Shown piece after piece: positions 1 to 9,385 of a stretch of DNA of 64,000 nt. The notes under the pieces are model-generated. The model was not told the DNA's origin and did not search any database. It saw only the letters and a list, made by a program, of their open reading frames with translations. How positions within the stretch are numbered: position 1 is the first letter of the stretch; each line of letters opens with the position of its first letter. A program made the translations under genes and the position numbers. Source of the DNA: Ignavibacteria bacterium (GTDB lineage: Bacteria > Bacteroidota > Ignavibacteria > OLB7); NCBI GenBank assembly GCA_020635205.1, contig JACKAE010000001.1:682001-746000 (forward strand), in the 5' to 3' direction.

Positions 1-253
1 CTATTTGTCCTCTTCCTTTGGCGCGGGCCAATGAGATAAATCGTTCAATGATGAACGTGACAACCATGAGAATCAACGAAAGGAGTGCTATAACGAGAAC
101 ACCTCCAGTGTAGATCGTGCCATAAATATCGATTGGTTTTTCTTTTGCAGCATCTTCAAAGTGAGATGGATCACCAAAGAAAAGGATGTAGAATCCCACA
201 GAAACTGCGATACAAAGGAAAATGACCAGAATAACGAAATACTTGTTCTTCAT
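1..253 (-). CDS. MotA/TolQ/ExbB-family proton channel, N-terminal fragment
   Basis: The reverse strand reads an open frame of 84 codons from an ATG preceded by GGAGAG and runs off the window edge, so only the N terminus is present. The translation has a first membrane helix (residues about 4-25), a short polar loop with an acidic stretch, and a second helix ending in IIERFISLARAKGRGQI, which resembles the conserved first-helix/cytoplasmic junction of ExbB/TolQ proteins. The family forms the proton-driven motor that energises TonB receptors or the Tol system. A TonB-dependent receptor is present at 38.5 kb, but no TonB or ExbD gene is seen here. The family call rests on that motif and the topology only. 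Confidence 0.7.
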   Translation of the reverse strand, partial: MKNKYFVILVIFLCIAVSVGFYILFFGDPSHFEDAAKEKPIDIYGTIYTGGVLVIALLSLILMVVTFIIERFISLARAKGRGQI

Positions 254-336
254 GAACTCTCCGTAAAAGCTGTTATGAATGGAAGATAAATTGCTCCGCG
301 TATGCGGAATCACCTACTCCAATGTCTGACGATGCC

Positions 337-690
337 TTACCCTGCTGATAGAGCTGCTAAGCCTTCTTCTCGATTCCCATACACATTGAAGACTAGCGAA
401 AGCTTCGTGATGACAAAGATGTTGGTGATTCCGTCAGAGACGTTGCACAGACCGAGCTTGCCTTCCCGCTTGGAGAAGTTCGTGTGAGCGGAGATTAACA
501 CCCCGAGTGCCGATGAGTTCAGGTATGTGACATCTGCTAAGTCAATCAGCAGACGGTCAGTCCCTTTCTCTGCTTCCTCCGCGAAAGCCTCCCGTAAGGT
601 GTCGGTCTCTTTACCGCCGACAAACTCTCCACGAGCGGCTAACACTCGTACTCCACTCTCATCAGTTACTTGTACTCTTGGTCTCAGCAT
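337..690 (-). CDS. STAS-domain anti-sigma factor antagonist
   Basis: A 117-residue single-domain protein of the SpoIIAA/RsbV type. The STAS fold is recognisable from LLIDLADVTYLNSSALGVLI, where the serine of the NSSALG motif is the position phosphorylated by an anti-sigma kinase in characterised relatives. Such proteins bind an anti-sigma factor when dephosphorylated and are reactivated by a PP2C phosphatase. I chose the ATG at 690 because GGAAGGG lies 9-10 nt upstream and the resulting length fits the family; an in-frame ATG at 753 would add 21 residues with no clear ribosome site. No kinase gene is adjacent. A GAF-PP2C phosphatase at 47.1 kb is a possible partner (inference). Confidence 0.85.
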   Translation of the reverse strand: MLRPRVQVTDESGVRVLAARGEFVGGKETDTLREAFAEEAEKGTDRLLIDLADVTYLNSSALGVLISAHTNFSKREGKLGLCNVSDGITNIFVITKLSLVFNVYGNREEGLAALSAG

Positions 691-862
691 CTGAACTTGC
701 CCTTCCGTGCTATCTCTTGTTGGAATTAACGTGCCAGAAAATGGTATATCCATTTTCTGGAAAAGATGAAGTTATCTCTTCAATACCGGTCTTGCAAGAA
801 ACGAATACGTTACATGTTGGACATTGCATCCTGCAAGGTTGAGTTGTTAAAAACTCTCCGGC

Positions 863-1315
863 TCAAACAATTTTTGATTCGAGGAGTACCGTATAAGGTC
901 CCTCATTAACAAATGCCACATCCATCATTGCAGCGAAACGTCCAGTGGCGACACTTCCCTCGCCAATCTGTTCCCGCAGGAACTGAACAAAAGCGTTGTA
1001 GAGTTGTTCAGCCTGTTCCGGGGGAGCCGCTCCTGCAAAGCCTGGTCGGTTTCCCTTGCGTGTGTCGGCCATCAGCGTAAATTGGCTGACGACAAGTGCT
1101 TCAAACCCTGTATTTAGAAGAGAAAGGTTCGGAACATCACGCTCATCTGGAAAGATACGCAACCGGGCGATCTTTCCGGCAAGCATTTCGGCGTGAGCCT
1201 CGTTATCGTCGTGCCCAACTCCGAGAAGTATCAACATTCCTCGATCTATCTTCCCAGTTATCTCACCATCGACTGTGACCGATGCTTGGCGCGCCCGCTG
1301 TATAACGGCTTTCAT
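863..1315 (-). CDS. dtd: D-aminoacyl-tRNA deacylase
   Basis: A full-length 150-residue DTD protein that hydrolyses D-amino acids (and glycine from mischarged tRNAs) off tRNA in the cytoplasm, a translation quality-control step. The N terminus MKAVIQRARQASV is typical. The SQFTL motif is at residues 77-81 and the cross-subunit Gly-cisPro motif appears as NEGPYT at 137-142; the more usual sequence is NxGPVT, so the Tyr is a minor variation. It is followed on the same strand by prmC transcribed towards lower coordinates further downstream, and lies upstream of the STAS gene; the gaps are over 100 nt, so a shared transcript is uncertain. Confidence 0.95.
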   Translation of the reverse strand: MKAVIQRARQASVTVDGEITGKIDRGMLILLGVGHDDNEAHAEMLAGKIARLRIFPDERDVPNLSLLNTGFEALVVSQFTLMADTRKGNRPGFAGAAPPEQAEQLYNAFVQFLREQIGEGSVATGRFAAMMDVAFVNEGPYTVLLESKIV

Positions 1316-1450
1316 TCTTTTGCTATGATGTCTGCAGTTCGAAACTAATTTCAGTGAGGTCCATTATATGGACTAAAGCGATGTCTCCTTCTTTGCTATT
1401 AGCTGGGCAACTTACCCGTAAACTGGCTTTCAGTTACTACAGGAACGTTC

Positions 1451-2335
1451 TTACAGTGGAGAGGCAACTTCGCTTTGCTTCCGAGCACGCAATATCCGCT
1501 CTATCCGATCAAAATCTGTGTAAATATCAACATGAAACCCGGCCTGCTCGAACATTTTTCCTACGGCATCTGCCATTCCGTAGCCAAGTTCTAAGAATAT
1601 CTCTCCGTCGCGTCGGAGCATCGATGTCCCCACCGCTGCAAACCGACGATAGAAGGTGAGGCCATCGGCTCCATCACTTACCGCAATATGTGGCTCGTGG
1701 TCGCGGATTTCGATCTGAAGCTCGGAGATTTCGCCTCCAGAGACGTAAGGAGGATTGCTGATAATAAGGTCAAATGAGCCAAGTGATCCAAGGCTCTCAT
1801 CACTTAGGAAATCGATCTGTCGGAATTCAACCCGTTCGGCCCCGAGATTTTGGGCATTCTCCTGAGCTATTTGCAAGGCTTCTTCAGATACATCAATTGC
1901 CACAACTTCAGTCTCTGGTCGTTCCAACGCTACTGTTACTGCAATGCAGCCCGAACCTGTACCTACATCCAGACAGCGGAGGGAGCGGGTGCGCCGCAGA
2001 GCTTCGTCAACCAGTAGTTCGGTCTCAGGGCGTGGAATTAGTACGCCGGGTCGGACTTTGAACGTTCTTCCATGAAAATCTGCCTCCTCAAGAATGTACT
2101 GTAGTGGCTCGTAGGCGGCTCGGCGCTTTACCATCCCGCGCAGCTTTTCCAGTTCGGTTTCTACTAAGGGGCGGTCGAACTGCATGTAGAGGTCAAAACG
2201 TTTCAGACCCAGCACGTGAGCTAACATCAGTTCAATTGTCAAACGTGGCGAGTCGATTCGCTTCTGGCGGAAATAGGAAGCCCCCCACTCAACCATCCGA
2301 ATCACAGTCCATATTTCAGTTTGGCGTGGGTTCAT
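1451..2335 (-). CDS. prmC: Peptide chain release factor N5-glutamine methyltransferase
   Basis: A 294-residue HemK/PrmC enzyme that methylates the glutamine of the GGQ motif of class I release factors, using S-adenosylmethionine. The N-terminal helical release-factor-binding domain occupies about residues 1-85; the Rossmann methyltransferase domain carries the SAM-binding DVGTGSG motif at 123-129 and the catalytic NPPYV motif at 194-198. Length and motif spacing are as expected for the family. The start ATG fits the family N terminus. The gene sits between trkH and dtd on the same strand. Confidence 0.95.
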   Translation of the reverse strand: MNPRQTEIWTVIRMVEWGASYFRQKRIDSPRLTIELMLAHVLGLKRFDLYMQFDRPLVETELEKLRGMVKRRAAYEPLQYILEEADFHGRTFKVRPGVLIPRPETELLVDEALRRTRSLRCLDVGTGSGCIAVTVALERPETEVVAIDVSEEALQIAQENAQNLGAERVEFRQIDFLSDESLGSLGSFDLIISNPPYVSGGEISELQIEIRDHEPHIAVSDGADGLTFYRRFAAVGTSMLRRDGEIFLELGYGMADAVGKMFEQAGFHVDIYTDFDRIERILRARKQSEVASPL

Positions 2336-2435
2336 ATTTGTTGCGTGTGCGGGAATATGGATAACGTTCTCTCACTTGTCGAGAGAATGCGCACGATTAC
2401 CTTCTGGAGACGTTGAATATCGGTGTCGAGTCGCA

Positions 2436-3947
2436 TCAACGTTTCCAGAAAACAGGAAGTAGAATCACAATTACCGTAAAGATCTCCAAACGTCCAGCCA
2501 TCATCAAAAAAGAGAGAACCCACTTCCCGAGCCAAGGGACATGTGCGTAGTTTTCTGTTGGTCCCATTGTTCCGAATGCAGGACCGATATTCCCGATTGA
2601 AGACATTGTGCCGGTAAGAGCACTCAGTAGATCGAGACCGAGCACGGCCATAATCATCGTGCCGATACCAATAAAGGCAATGTACATCACGAAGAAGGTC
2701 AACACGTTCCGAAGGACATCTTCTGGGATTACCGATCCATTTAGTCGTAGCGGAAGCATTGCGCGCGGGTGGACTAATTGGCGGAACTCTTTCAGTGTGT
2801 TTTTAATCAAAACCAAATGTCGAACTACCTTGATTCCTCCGCCAGTTGACCCAGCCATTCCTCCGGCAAAGAAGAGACCAAATATCACTGCAAATGCCAA
2901 TGGGGTCCACAACTCATAATCAGCCGTTCCAAAGCCAGTAGTTGTGACAATTGAAGTAACCTGAAACGCGGCATACCGGAGAGCATCACTTATAGAGGCA
3001 TACCCGGCAAACTCTCCGTTGCTGAAGCTCGCCTTGTGGAGAATTGCTCCAGTTGGCTCCCATAGTGATAGTGTAGCTATCAGTGTAGCAACAGCAACAA
3101 TCGCCGTGTAGAGTCTGAACTCTTCATCTCGGAAAACGGTGATTTGTTTCCCCTTCAGCATCCGGTAGTGGAGCACGAAATTCATGCCAGCCAGAAACAT
3201 AAAGATGGTAATCACCCAGTCAACGTAGGGGGAGTTGAAGTCGGCAACTGATCCATTCTTTGTGGAGAATCCACCGGTTGCCATCGTCGCAAATGCGTGG
3301 TTAACTGCATCGAAGAAGTTCATGGCTGGCAGGAGCATTACAGTCTCGATTACTGTAATGCCAGCATAGATCAACCAGAGTCGTTTGGCTGTCTCCTTGA
3401 CCCGCGGAGTAAATTTATCGGCACTTGGACCGGGGGCTTCTGCCTTGAAGAGCTGCATCCCTCCCACACCTAACATTGGCAGAATTGCAAGGGTTAAGAC
3501 GATAATGCCCATTCCTCCAAGCCAGTGTGCTAAACTTCGCCAGAAGAGGAATGCGTTTGGAATCTCTTCAATGTTCGGGTTTCCCCCTCCCCCAAGTATC
3601 GTTGATCCGGTGGTGGTGACGCCTGCCATCGTCTCGAAGAATGCGTCGCTATAAGAATTCAAGACTCCCGCCATTGTGAAGGGAAGAGCACCAACAGCGG
3701 AGACAACAAACCAGGCGAGGGCAACAATCGCAAACCCTTCCCGAATTCCAATCTCCTCTTTTGGTCTGAAAGCATACCAAGCAATGCTCCCCAGTGCGAG
3801 CGAGAGAATGGCAGTCATTCCAAAAGAACGCCAAGCGACCTCTTCGCCATAGATAATGCCGACAATCATTGGTAGGAAAAGGGAGAGGCCAACAAAGATG
3901 AGGAGTGCCCCGAGTACTCCGACGACAGATTTCAGGTTGATGCGCAT
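2436..3947 (-). CDS. trkH: Trk-type potassium uptake membrane subunit
   Basis: A 503-residue polytopic membrane protein of the TrkH/KtrB family, the K+-translocating pore of the Trk system. Repeated membrane-pore-membrane units are visible, with selectivity-filter-like glycine segments such as TTTGSTILGG near residues 110-119, MATGGFSTKNG, TTTGFGTADY and SIGNIGPAFG. It lies 37 nt beyond the end of trkA in the same direction, so the two are very likely co-transcribed: TrkA would bind nucleotides and gate this pore. The C terminus ends in a short basic tail (VFWKR). Confidence 0.95.
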   Translation of the reverse strand: MRINLKSVVGVLGALLIFVGLSLFLPMIVGIIYGEEVAWRSFGMTAILSLALGSIAWYAFRPKEEIGIREGFAIVALAWFVVSAVGALPFTMAGVLNSYSDAFFETMAGVTTTGSTILGGGGNPNIEEIPNAFLFWRSLAHWLGGMGIIVLTLAILPMLGVGGMQLFKAEAPGPSADKFTPRVKETAKRLWLIYAGITVIETVMLLPAMNFFDAVNHAFATMATGGFSTKNGSVADFNSPYVDWVITIFMFLAGMNFVLHYRMLKGKQITVFRDEEFRLYTAIVAVATLIATLSLWEPTGAILHKASFSNGEFAGYASISDALRYAAFQVTSIVTTTGFGTADYELWTPLAFAVIFGLFFAGGMAGSTGGGIKVVRHLVLIKNTLKEFRQLVHPRAMLPLRLNGSVIPEDVLRNVLTFFVMYIAFIGIGTMIMAVLGLDLLSALTGTMSSIGNIGPAFGTMGPTENYAHVPWLGKWVLSFLMMAGRLEIFTVIVILLPVFWKR

Positions 3948-3984
3948 ATTCTCTGTGAACAGGGAGAAATCAAGGTGCTCCCTA

Positions 3985-5340
3985 CTACTCTCCTTGGAAT
4001 AACCGTTCTACTTTCTCTGTCATCTGTGGGAGACTGAAGACGATCGCACTCTGTCCGGTATGAATCTTGGTGCGCCCCGTAGCAATGCGAACTTCTGTTC
4101 CGTCAATAATCGCTCCGATCAGAACGCCACGCGGAACAGAAATTTCCTGCAATGTTCCCCGCGTTACGGCAGAACCATTGTGCGCTCGCAACTCCAAAAT
4201 TTCTGCATCTACACCATGAATTGTTGCAACGCTCAACACATGTTTTCCCCGCAGGAAGCGGGAGACTTCAGCCGAAACAGCCAGTTTGATGTTGATGGCT
4301 GCATCAAGACCAATTGCTTGACTAATTGGAATATAGGCACGCTTGGAGAGGAGTGCTACAGTTTTGCGAACGCCGAGATGCTTTGCCATCAGGCAGGTAA
4401 CCAGGTTCGACTCTTCATCTTGCGTTACTGCCGCAAGCGCGTCCATCTCTCCTAATCCCTCTGCAACTAATAAATCTATATCTGTTGGATCCCCGTTGAT
4501 TACCAGAATATCCTCGATTGCCTCTGCCAGTCGTCTTGCTCTATCCCGATCCGGTTCAATCAACTTTATTGATTTTTTCTTTCCCTGCCGCAACGTTCGG
4601 GCCAACCGTGCCCCCACGTGGCCACCACCGAGGATCATTACGTGCTCGATACCTCGATCACGTTTCCCGGAAAGAATCTTGGAGACTTGAGGAACATCTT
4701 CAGTAAAGGAGAGAATAAAAATCTGATCGTCGAGCCGGAGTTTCTCATCTCCTCGTGGAAGTATCGTTCTTCCACCTCGCCGAATTGCCATGATGCGGTA
4801 GTGGAGGTCAGAAGATGATGAAGCAATCTCCATCAGTTTCTTCCCAACAACCGGAGCGTTCGTCTCAATCTTCATCCCAAGCAGTTGCAACCGTCCGTCG
4901 GCAAAGGAGAGAGCATCGGTTGCTCCAGCGCGGCGAATCAGGCGAGCTGCCTCTTCCGCGGCACTCTCTTCTGGGTGAATCACGAAGTCGATGCCGAAGT
5001 CGCCTGCTCGCAGTACCGACTCGGCGTCGGTATATTCGCTGGAGCGAATTCGAGCAATAGTTGTCTCTACTCCAAGTCGATCTGCCATCATGCAGGCGAT
5101 GATGTTTACTTCGTCGACTGTTGTGACTGCAATCATCATGTCGGCACGATCCACGCCAGCAGCTTTCAGCGTATCGCTCGCCGCACCATTCCCCACAATT
5201 GCCATCACATCCAATCTATCTCGCACGGCTGTTACGCGATCTTCATCACGCTCAATTACCACAACGTCGTGCCCTTCACTCGACAGCATCTGTGCGATGT
5301 CGAATCCAACTTCGCCTGCTCCAACTATCAGTACCCGCAA
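3985..5340 (-). CDS. trkA: Trk system potassium transporter, NAD-binding subunit
   Basis: TrkA binds NAD(H) or ATP and regulates the TrkH potassium channel at the inner membrane. Two RCK units are visible: the first begins RVLIVGAGEVGFDIAQ, the second HVMILGGGHVGARLAR in the middle of the protein, each followed by a TrkA_C-like segment. I chose the TTG at 5340 because it gives the family N terminus (M-RVLIVGAGEVG), a usual length of 451 residues, and has GAGAGGAAAG about 4-12 nt upstream. A GTG at 5388 would add 16 residues and has no ribosome site. The gene is divergent from the membrane-protein/MoxR cluster to its right and leads into trkH. Confidence 0.92.
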   Translation of the reverse strand: MRVLIVGAGEVGFDIAQMLSSEGHDVVVIERDEDRVTAVRDRLDVMAIVGNGAASDTLKAAGVDRADMMIAVTTVDEVNIIACMMADRLGVETTIARIRSSEYTDAESVLRAGDFGIDFVIHPEESAAEEAARLIRRAGATDALSFADGRLQLLGMKIETNAPVVGKKLMEIASSSSDLHYRIMAIRRGGRTILPRGDEKLRLDDQIFILSFTEDVPQVSKILSGKRDRGIEHVMILGGGHVGARLARTLRQGKKKSIKLIEPDRDRARRLAEAIEDILVINGDPTDIDLLVAEGLGEMDALAAVTQDEESNLVTCLMAKHLGVRKTVALLSKRAYIPISQAIGLDAAINIKLAVSAEVSRFLRGKHVLSVATIHGVDAEILELRAHNGSAVTRGTLQEISVPRGVLIGAIIDGTEVRIATGRTKIHTGQSAIVFSLPQMTEKVERLFQGE

Positions 5341-5593
5341 CGGTTCTTTCCTCTCTATGAAATGTGTTGAGTTTGCTGAGGGAAACACCTAAAGGAGTTG
5401 CTATGTTCAAGCCTGTAGCTCTACATAGCTCCTCCCCAACTACTCGACCTTTTCCGACAAAGTTCCAAAATCGAGAGGAGAGCGGCAAGGTTGAAGTGTA
5501 GAAGTCACGTTTCGCTCCCCTCGTTATCATCACTTCTTCCGTAACTTTAGGGATCACTATTTTTTCCCTTTGTCTCAACAAAGCCACGCGCGC

Positions 5594-6499
5594 ATGGAGA
5601 AATTAGATCGCATTGAGTTCCGCGAGATTCGGAATGTTGCCGAAGTGCTTAACGTCACGCTCGATTTTATCAGGCAAAACTTTCGTCTCTTCTCACAGTC
5701 ACTCATCCGCATCGCCCTTCCGCCGATACTGATTGCCCTGACCTTTTTTAGCTATTTCTTCATTGGATTTATTGGAGATGCTGTTAACAGGGCTGTGAGT
5801 GAGAATAACATTTGGGACTATCTGCTTTCACTCCTCGGGGTGTCAGCAATTGCGGGAATTGTGGTGGCTATTGGAACTACCCTCTTGATTTGCGTTGTTC
5901 ACGTCTTCGCTCAACTTTATGTTGAACGTGGTCAGGGGGAATTTACCTTCGCTGATGTTTGGAAAGGAACGAGGGAAATTTTTTGGCTGATTTTCTTTAC
6001 CAACATTGGCCTCGCTGTTGTACTTATCATTCTACAAATTCTTGCTGCCTTCGTTCCATTTGGGGGATTTGGCTTGTATGTTCTCTACGCATTTGGTGCT
6101 CTCTACTTCCCGCTTCGGATTTACGATGGGCGTGGATTCTTTAAATCGTTTACTGTTAGTACCGAGCTTGTACAGAAACGGTGGTGGGCAACGCTTGGCT
6201 TACTCAGCTTACAAAGTTTGCTCAGTACTGTGTTGAGTGGCCTTCTCTTCCTTCCCATCATAGTTGTGAGTATTCTTTCCGGCATCGGGGTAATTGATGT
6301 TGAAGAGCTTGTGCGGAGCAGTTCGTGGCTTATCTATGCTGGAACGGCACTCGGTGCTCTCTACATCTCCGTTGTCTTCCTCCTTTCGGCGGTTCCAGTC
6401 CTAAGTTTGATCTTCCACTACTACAATCAAAAAGAACGAAAAGGAGGAATTGGATTGTTAGAACGAATCGAGATGATTGGAACTGATACCGGAGTGTAG
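5594..6499 (+). CDS. Multi-pass membrane protein, paralog 1 of 3
   Basis: A 301-residue integral membrane protein with about six hydrophobic helices; no catalytic motif is seen. Its N terminus (IEFREIRNVAEVLNVTLDFIRQNFRLFSQSLI) is shared with the next two genes (pattern R-x-I-x-x-V-x-E-x-L-N-x-T-x-x-F/L-I-R), so the three form a tandem paralogous family. The last cytoplasmic segment, HYYNQKERKGGIGLLERIEMIGT, is also conserved among the three as H-Y-x-x-x-x-E-R...L-E-x-I-G. It starts a same-strand run leading to DUF4129, DUF4350 and MoxR proteins, so a role with that complex is likely but unknown. The ATG at 5594 is preferred over a TTG at 5570. Confidence 0.85.
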   Translation: MEKLDRIEFREIRNVAEVLNVTLDFIRQNFRLFSQSLIRIALPPILIALTFFSYFFIGFIGDAVNRAVSENNIWDYLLSLLGVSAIAGIVVAIGTTLLICVVHVFAQLYVERGQGEFTFADVWKGTREIFWLIFFTNIGLAVVLIILQILAAFVPFGGFGLYVLYAFGALYFPLRIYDGRGFFKSFTVSTELVQKRWWATLGLLSLQSLLSTVLSGLLFLPIIVVSILSGIGVIDVEELVRSSSWLIYAGTALGALYISVVFLLSAVPVLSLIFHYYNQKERKGGIGLLERIEMIGTDTGV

Positions 6500-6536
6500 C
6501 AGGCTTGCACAGCAGAGAAAGAGGAGAAACCCTGAG

Positions 6537-7508
6537 ATGGAACAATTCGAATTTCATACGATTCGGAGCGTACCCGAAATTCTCAACGCTACGTTTGCGT
6601 TGATTCGGGAAAGCTTTCCTGAGCTACGCCGAACAATTCTCCTCTACCTCTTTCCCACAATTTTCGTGGCGGAGCTTCTCAGTGCCTTGTTTAAGGGTGA
6701 TTTTGTGCAGGAATTGCTCGAACAATCGCTCGGCATCACTTCGTCTGGTGTTGTAAGTGGTGCGATTGTCTCAACTGGAAGTGTTGGACTCGACCTTCTC
6801 TTTAATCTTTTCGCCTTTGCTCTCTATATCGTCGGTTTCACCCTCTTGATTGCCGCTACTTTTGCCTTCATCCGGTTGAAAGAAAGTGGAGGGGGGGAAG
6901 AGATTGGCCAGAGGGAGTTGCGAGTGGAGACCATGCAGCTTTTCTGGAAGGTCTTGGGAACGAACATCGGTCTGTTCTTACTCTTCTCGTTTGGAGCCTT
7001 CTTCCTTTCTCTCTTTACCCGAGGTGCGCCAGACCTGATTGGGCTTTTCATCATTGGCGTTGCGGCCTTTCTCTGTTGGCTTATCGTGACTTCTGCGCTC
7101 TATTATCCGGTTCGTTTTATTGAAGAAGATGAGTTCTTGCTGTCGTTCAGTCGTTCAAGGGAGCTTTTGCGAGGATATTCGTGGCCGACGTTCGGACTTC
7201 TCGTCCTCTCCTCTCTCGTAGTTGGGACGTTTGTATCCCCTTCCTTTTTCCTCACCGTGCTCTGGTACTTCTTGGAAAGTGTTGGCCTATCTCTACCCCC
7301 TGTTTCAGCGGATGGCTGGACAATTCTGTTTGCACTCCTTTCGGCTCTGCTGAGTGCTGTTCTTCAGTTTGCCAATACCGTCCCACTTATTTGCTTAGCA
7401 CTCCACTACTATAGCCAGAGAGAGCGGTTGGAAGGGGTTGGCTTGGAGGAAAAGATTGCGTTGATTGGAACGAATTTCGCTTCCTTAGAGGAGAAGAAAG
7501 TACCTTGA
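6537..7508 (+). CDS. Multi-pass membrane protein, paralog 2 of 3
   Basis: A 323-residue paralog of its two neighbours. It shows the same cytoplasmic N-terminal signature (FHTIRSVPEILNATFALIRESF), about six membrane helices and the same C-terminal signature (HYYSQRERLEGVGLEEKIALIGT). The ATG at 6537 is preceded by GAGGAG at a suitable distance; upstream in-frame TTG codons inside the end of the previous gene are unlikely starts. The gap to the previous gene is 37 nt, consistent with an operon. Function is not recognised. The three proteins have diverged substantially in the membrane helices, which suggests old duplication and perhaps hetero-oligomer formation (inference). Confidence 0.85.
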   Translation: MEQFEFHTIRSVPEILNATFALIRESFPELRRTILLYLFPTIFVAELLSALFKGDFVQELLEQSLGITSSGVVSGAIVSTGSVGLDLLFNLFAFALYIVGFTLLIAATFAFIRLKESGGGEEIGQRELRVETMQLFWKVLGTNIGLFLLFSFGAFFLSLFTRGAPDLIGLFIIGVAAFLCWLIVTSALYYPVRFIEEDEFLLSFSRSRELLRGYSWPTFGLLVLSSLVVGTFVSPSFFLTVLWYFLESVGLSLPPVSADGWTILFALLSALLSAVLQFANTVPLICLALHYYSQRERLEGVGLEEKIALIGTNFASLEEKKVP

Positions 7509-7620
7509 TTCAAGTTCAGGTGCAGCCAATGATTATCCTTTTGTTCCGTAACTTCAGCCCCAATTATCATCTTTATATAGAGTATCCACACAAACGTTAT
7601 AGCTGACAGACGCCATCTCT

Positions 7621-8565
7621 ATGGAACTACCCCGGACACATTCCGTTGAACTGCGTGCTATTCGCAATGTTCCGGAAATCTTGAACGCAACCTTTGATTT
7701 TATTCGCGAACACTTTCGGCCACTCTCCCGGTTGATTCTTCAGCGTGCCTTCCCCCCTTTGGCTCTCGGATATATTATCTACGCTAATATCTTTTCAACT
7801 GTCATAGTCGGAGGATTGGATCCATTCTCCTACAATAGAGCCGATCCGAGTGGAATCGCTTTGCAAGCACTTCTTCTACTTGTCCTCTTTGCAGTAGGCT
7901 ACACGCTGATGATTACTACTCTGCACGTATATGTCCTTCAGGTGCTGGAGAGCGAGAGTGGAGAAGTATCTTTTGATGAAGCCTGGAAGGATACCAAAGC
8001 AGAGTTCTGGCGAGTATTTTGGACAAATGTTGGCGTTGGTTTGTTATATGGGGTGGCCAGTGTAATAGTCACCTTCTTTTCTACCCTCTTTAGCATATTT
8101 ACCCCTCTCCTTGGAAGCCTTGTTCAGCTCTTTAGCATTTTGGCAATTGTTACTACATACGCAGTCTACTATCCTGCCAGACTTATTGAGGGTGCAGGAT
8201 TTGGTTATGCCTTTACCCGTTCTTCTTCACTGGTGGCTGGAAGTTGGTGGAAGACAATGGGGTTGATTCTTCTCTGCGGGCTGTTAATTCTCTGTATGGT
8301 GTTAGTGACGTTGGTTCCATTCTATATCGTCGTCTGGTTGATTAGGGAGAATATTGCCACCGTAGGTTGGATGGATGAAAACAGAGACCTCGTCAGGATT
8401 ATTTCCACTGCAAGCATTGCTCTGTTTGCCTCGCTGCTTCAGTTGTTTAGCACCTTCCCTCTCATCAGCTTAATCCTTCACTACTTCAACTTAGTGGAAC
8501 GCCGTGAATCGGCCAGACTGGAGGAACGCCTTGAGGAAATCGGAGTTGTCGATGCAGAAGGGTAA
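7621..8565 (+). CDS. Multi-pass membrane protein, paralog 3 of 3
   Basis: The third member of the tandem family, 314 residues, with the N-terminal signature VELRAIRNVPEILNATFDFI, about six hydrophobic segments, and the C-terminal signature HYFNLVERRESARLEERLEE. Its last 14 nt overlap the start of the DUF4129 gene, which implies translational coupling and ties this family to the DUF4129/DUF4350/MoxR cluster. In related genomes, genes of this kind sit directly upstream of DUF4129 proteins (recalled, not checked). No enzymatic motif is visible. Confidence 0.85.
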   Translation: MELPRTHSVELRAIRNVPEILNATFDFIREHFRPLSRLILQRAFPPLALGYIIYANIFSTVIVGGLDPFSYNRADPSGIALQALLLLVLFAVGYTLMITTLHVYVLQVLESESGEVSFDEAWKDTKAEFWRVFWTNVGVGLLYGVASVIVTFFSTLFSIFTPLLGSLVQLFSILAIVTTYAVYYPARLIEGAGFGYAFTRSSSLVAGSWWKTMGLILLCGLLILCMVLVTLVPFYIVVWLIRENIATVGWMDENRDLVRIISTASIALFASLLQLFSTFPLISLILHYFNLVERRESARLEERLEEIGVVDAEG

Positions 8566-9385
8566 ACGTTTTCTGCTTCTGTTGCTTACCTGCTTTGTTC
8601 TTCACAACAGCGCAAGCCTTGTTGCACAGGATACAACAGGGAAAATTGAAGCAGATGCCGACACAACAGTGGCGATTCAGTCGGAAGTTGATACTCTCCC
8701 TGAGCCTCTCGACTTCGATGCCTTCATCGACTCAGTTGCAGCAAGTCGCTTTGTCTACGATTCATCCAGTCCGGCACTCCGCACGTTCAGTAGTGCCGAC
8801 ATCGATTCCTACTTGAGTGATGATGAGTTCGACTACGCCAGAGGTGCTGAGCCACCAACAAATCTGATTGAGAAACTATTCAATTGGTTCTTCAACCTGA
8901 TTAACAAAGTCTTCGGGAACAAAGTTGCCAACGAGATTCTTGTCTACATCTTCTTTGCCGCAGCCCTCATTTTGGTGATCTGGTTCATTGCGCGGAGTGA
9001 AGGAACCGGTCTCTTCGCCCGGAAGGGATCTGGGAAGGTGGAACTCGACTTTGAAGAGATGCCGGAAGATATTCACGCTATCAACTTCGATCGACTGATT
9101 GCTGAAGCCTTAACAGCCGGTGAATATCGTAGAGCTGTGCGTCTCCAATACCTGAAAACATTGCGAACACTTAGTGAGCGTGAGTTGATAGAGTGGCGAC
9201 GTGAGAAAACCAACGGTGAATATCTCCGGGAAATTCAAGGAGATGTCCTTCGCTCTCGTTTTGCCGAGCTAACTCTCCTCTTCGACTACGTCTGGTATGG
9301 TGGCTTTGATATTAATCGGGCGCAGTATGGAAAGATCGGGGAAACCTTCACTTCATTTACAGCGACGGTGGAGGGGAGAGGGTGA
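8552..9385 (+). CDS. DUF4129 domain-containing membrane protein
   Basis: A 277-residue protein with an N-terminal signal peptide (basic start, leucine run, cleavage after SASLVAQ), an acidic periplasmic segment, one membrane helix near residues 130-150, and a C-terminal cytoplasmic DUF4129 domain recognisable from RLIAEALTAGEYRRAVRLQY and the final WYGGFDINRAQY. DUF4129 proteins accompany MoxR ATPases and are sometimes fused to transglutaminase-like domains; their role is unclear. The ATG at 8552 has GGAG 6 nt upstream. Its stop overlaps the GTG of the DUF4350 gene in a GTGA tetranucleotide, so the two are translationally coupled. Confidence 0.85.
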   Translation: MQKGKRFLLLLLTCFVLHNSASLVAQDTTGKIEADADTTVAIQSEVDTLPEPLDFDAFIDSVAASRFVYDSSSPALRTFSSADIDSYLSDDEFDYARGAEPPTNLIEKLFNWFFNLINKVFGNKVANEILVYIFFAAALILVIWFIARSEGTGLFARKGSGKVELDFEEMPEDIHAINFDRLIAEALTAGEYRRAVRLQYLKTLRTLSERELIEWRREKTNGEYLREIQGDVLRSRFAELTLLFDYVWYGGFDINRAQYGKIGETFTSFTATVEGRG

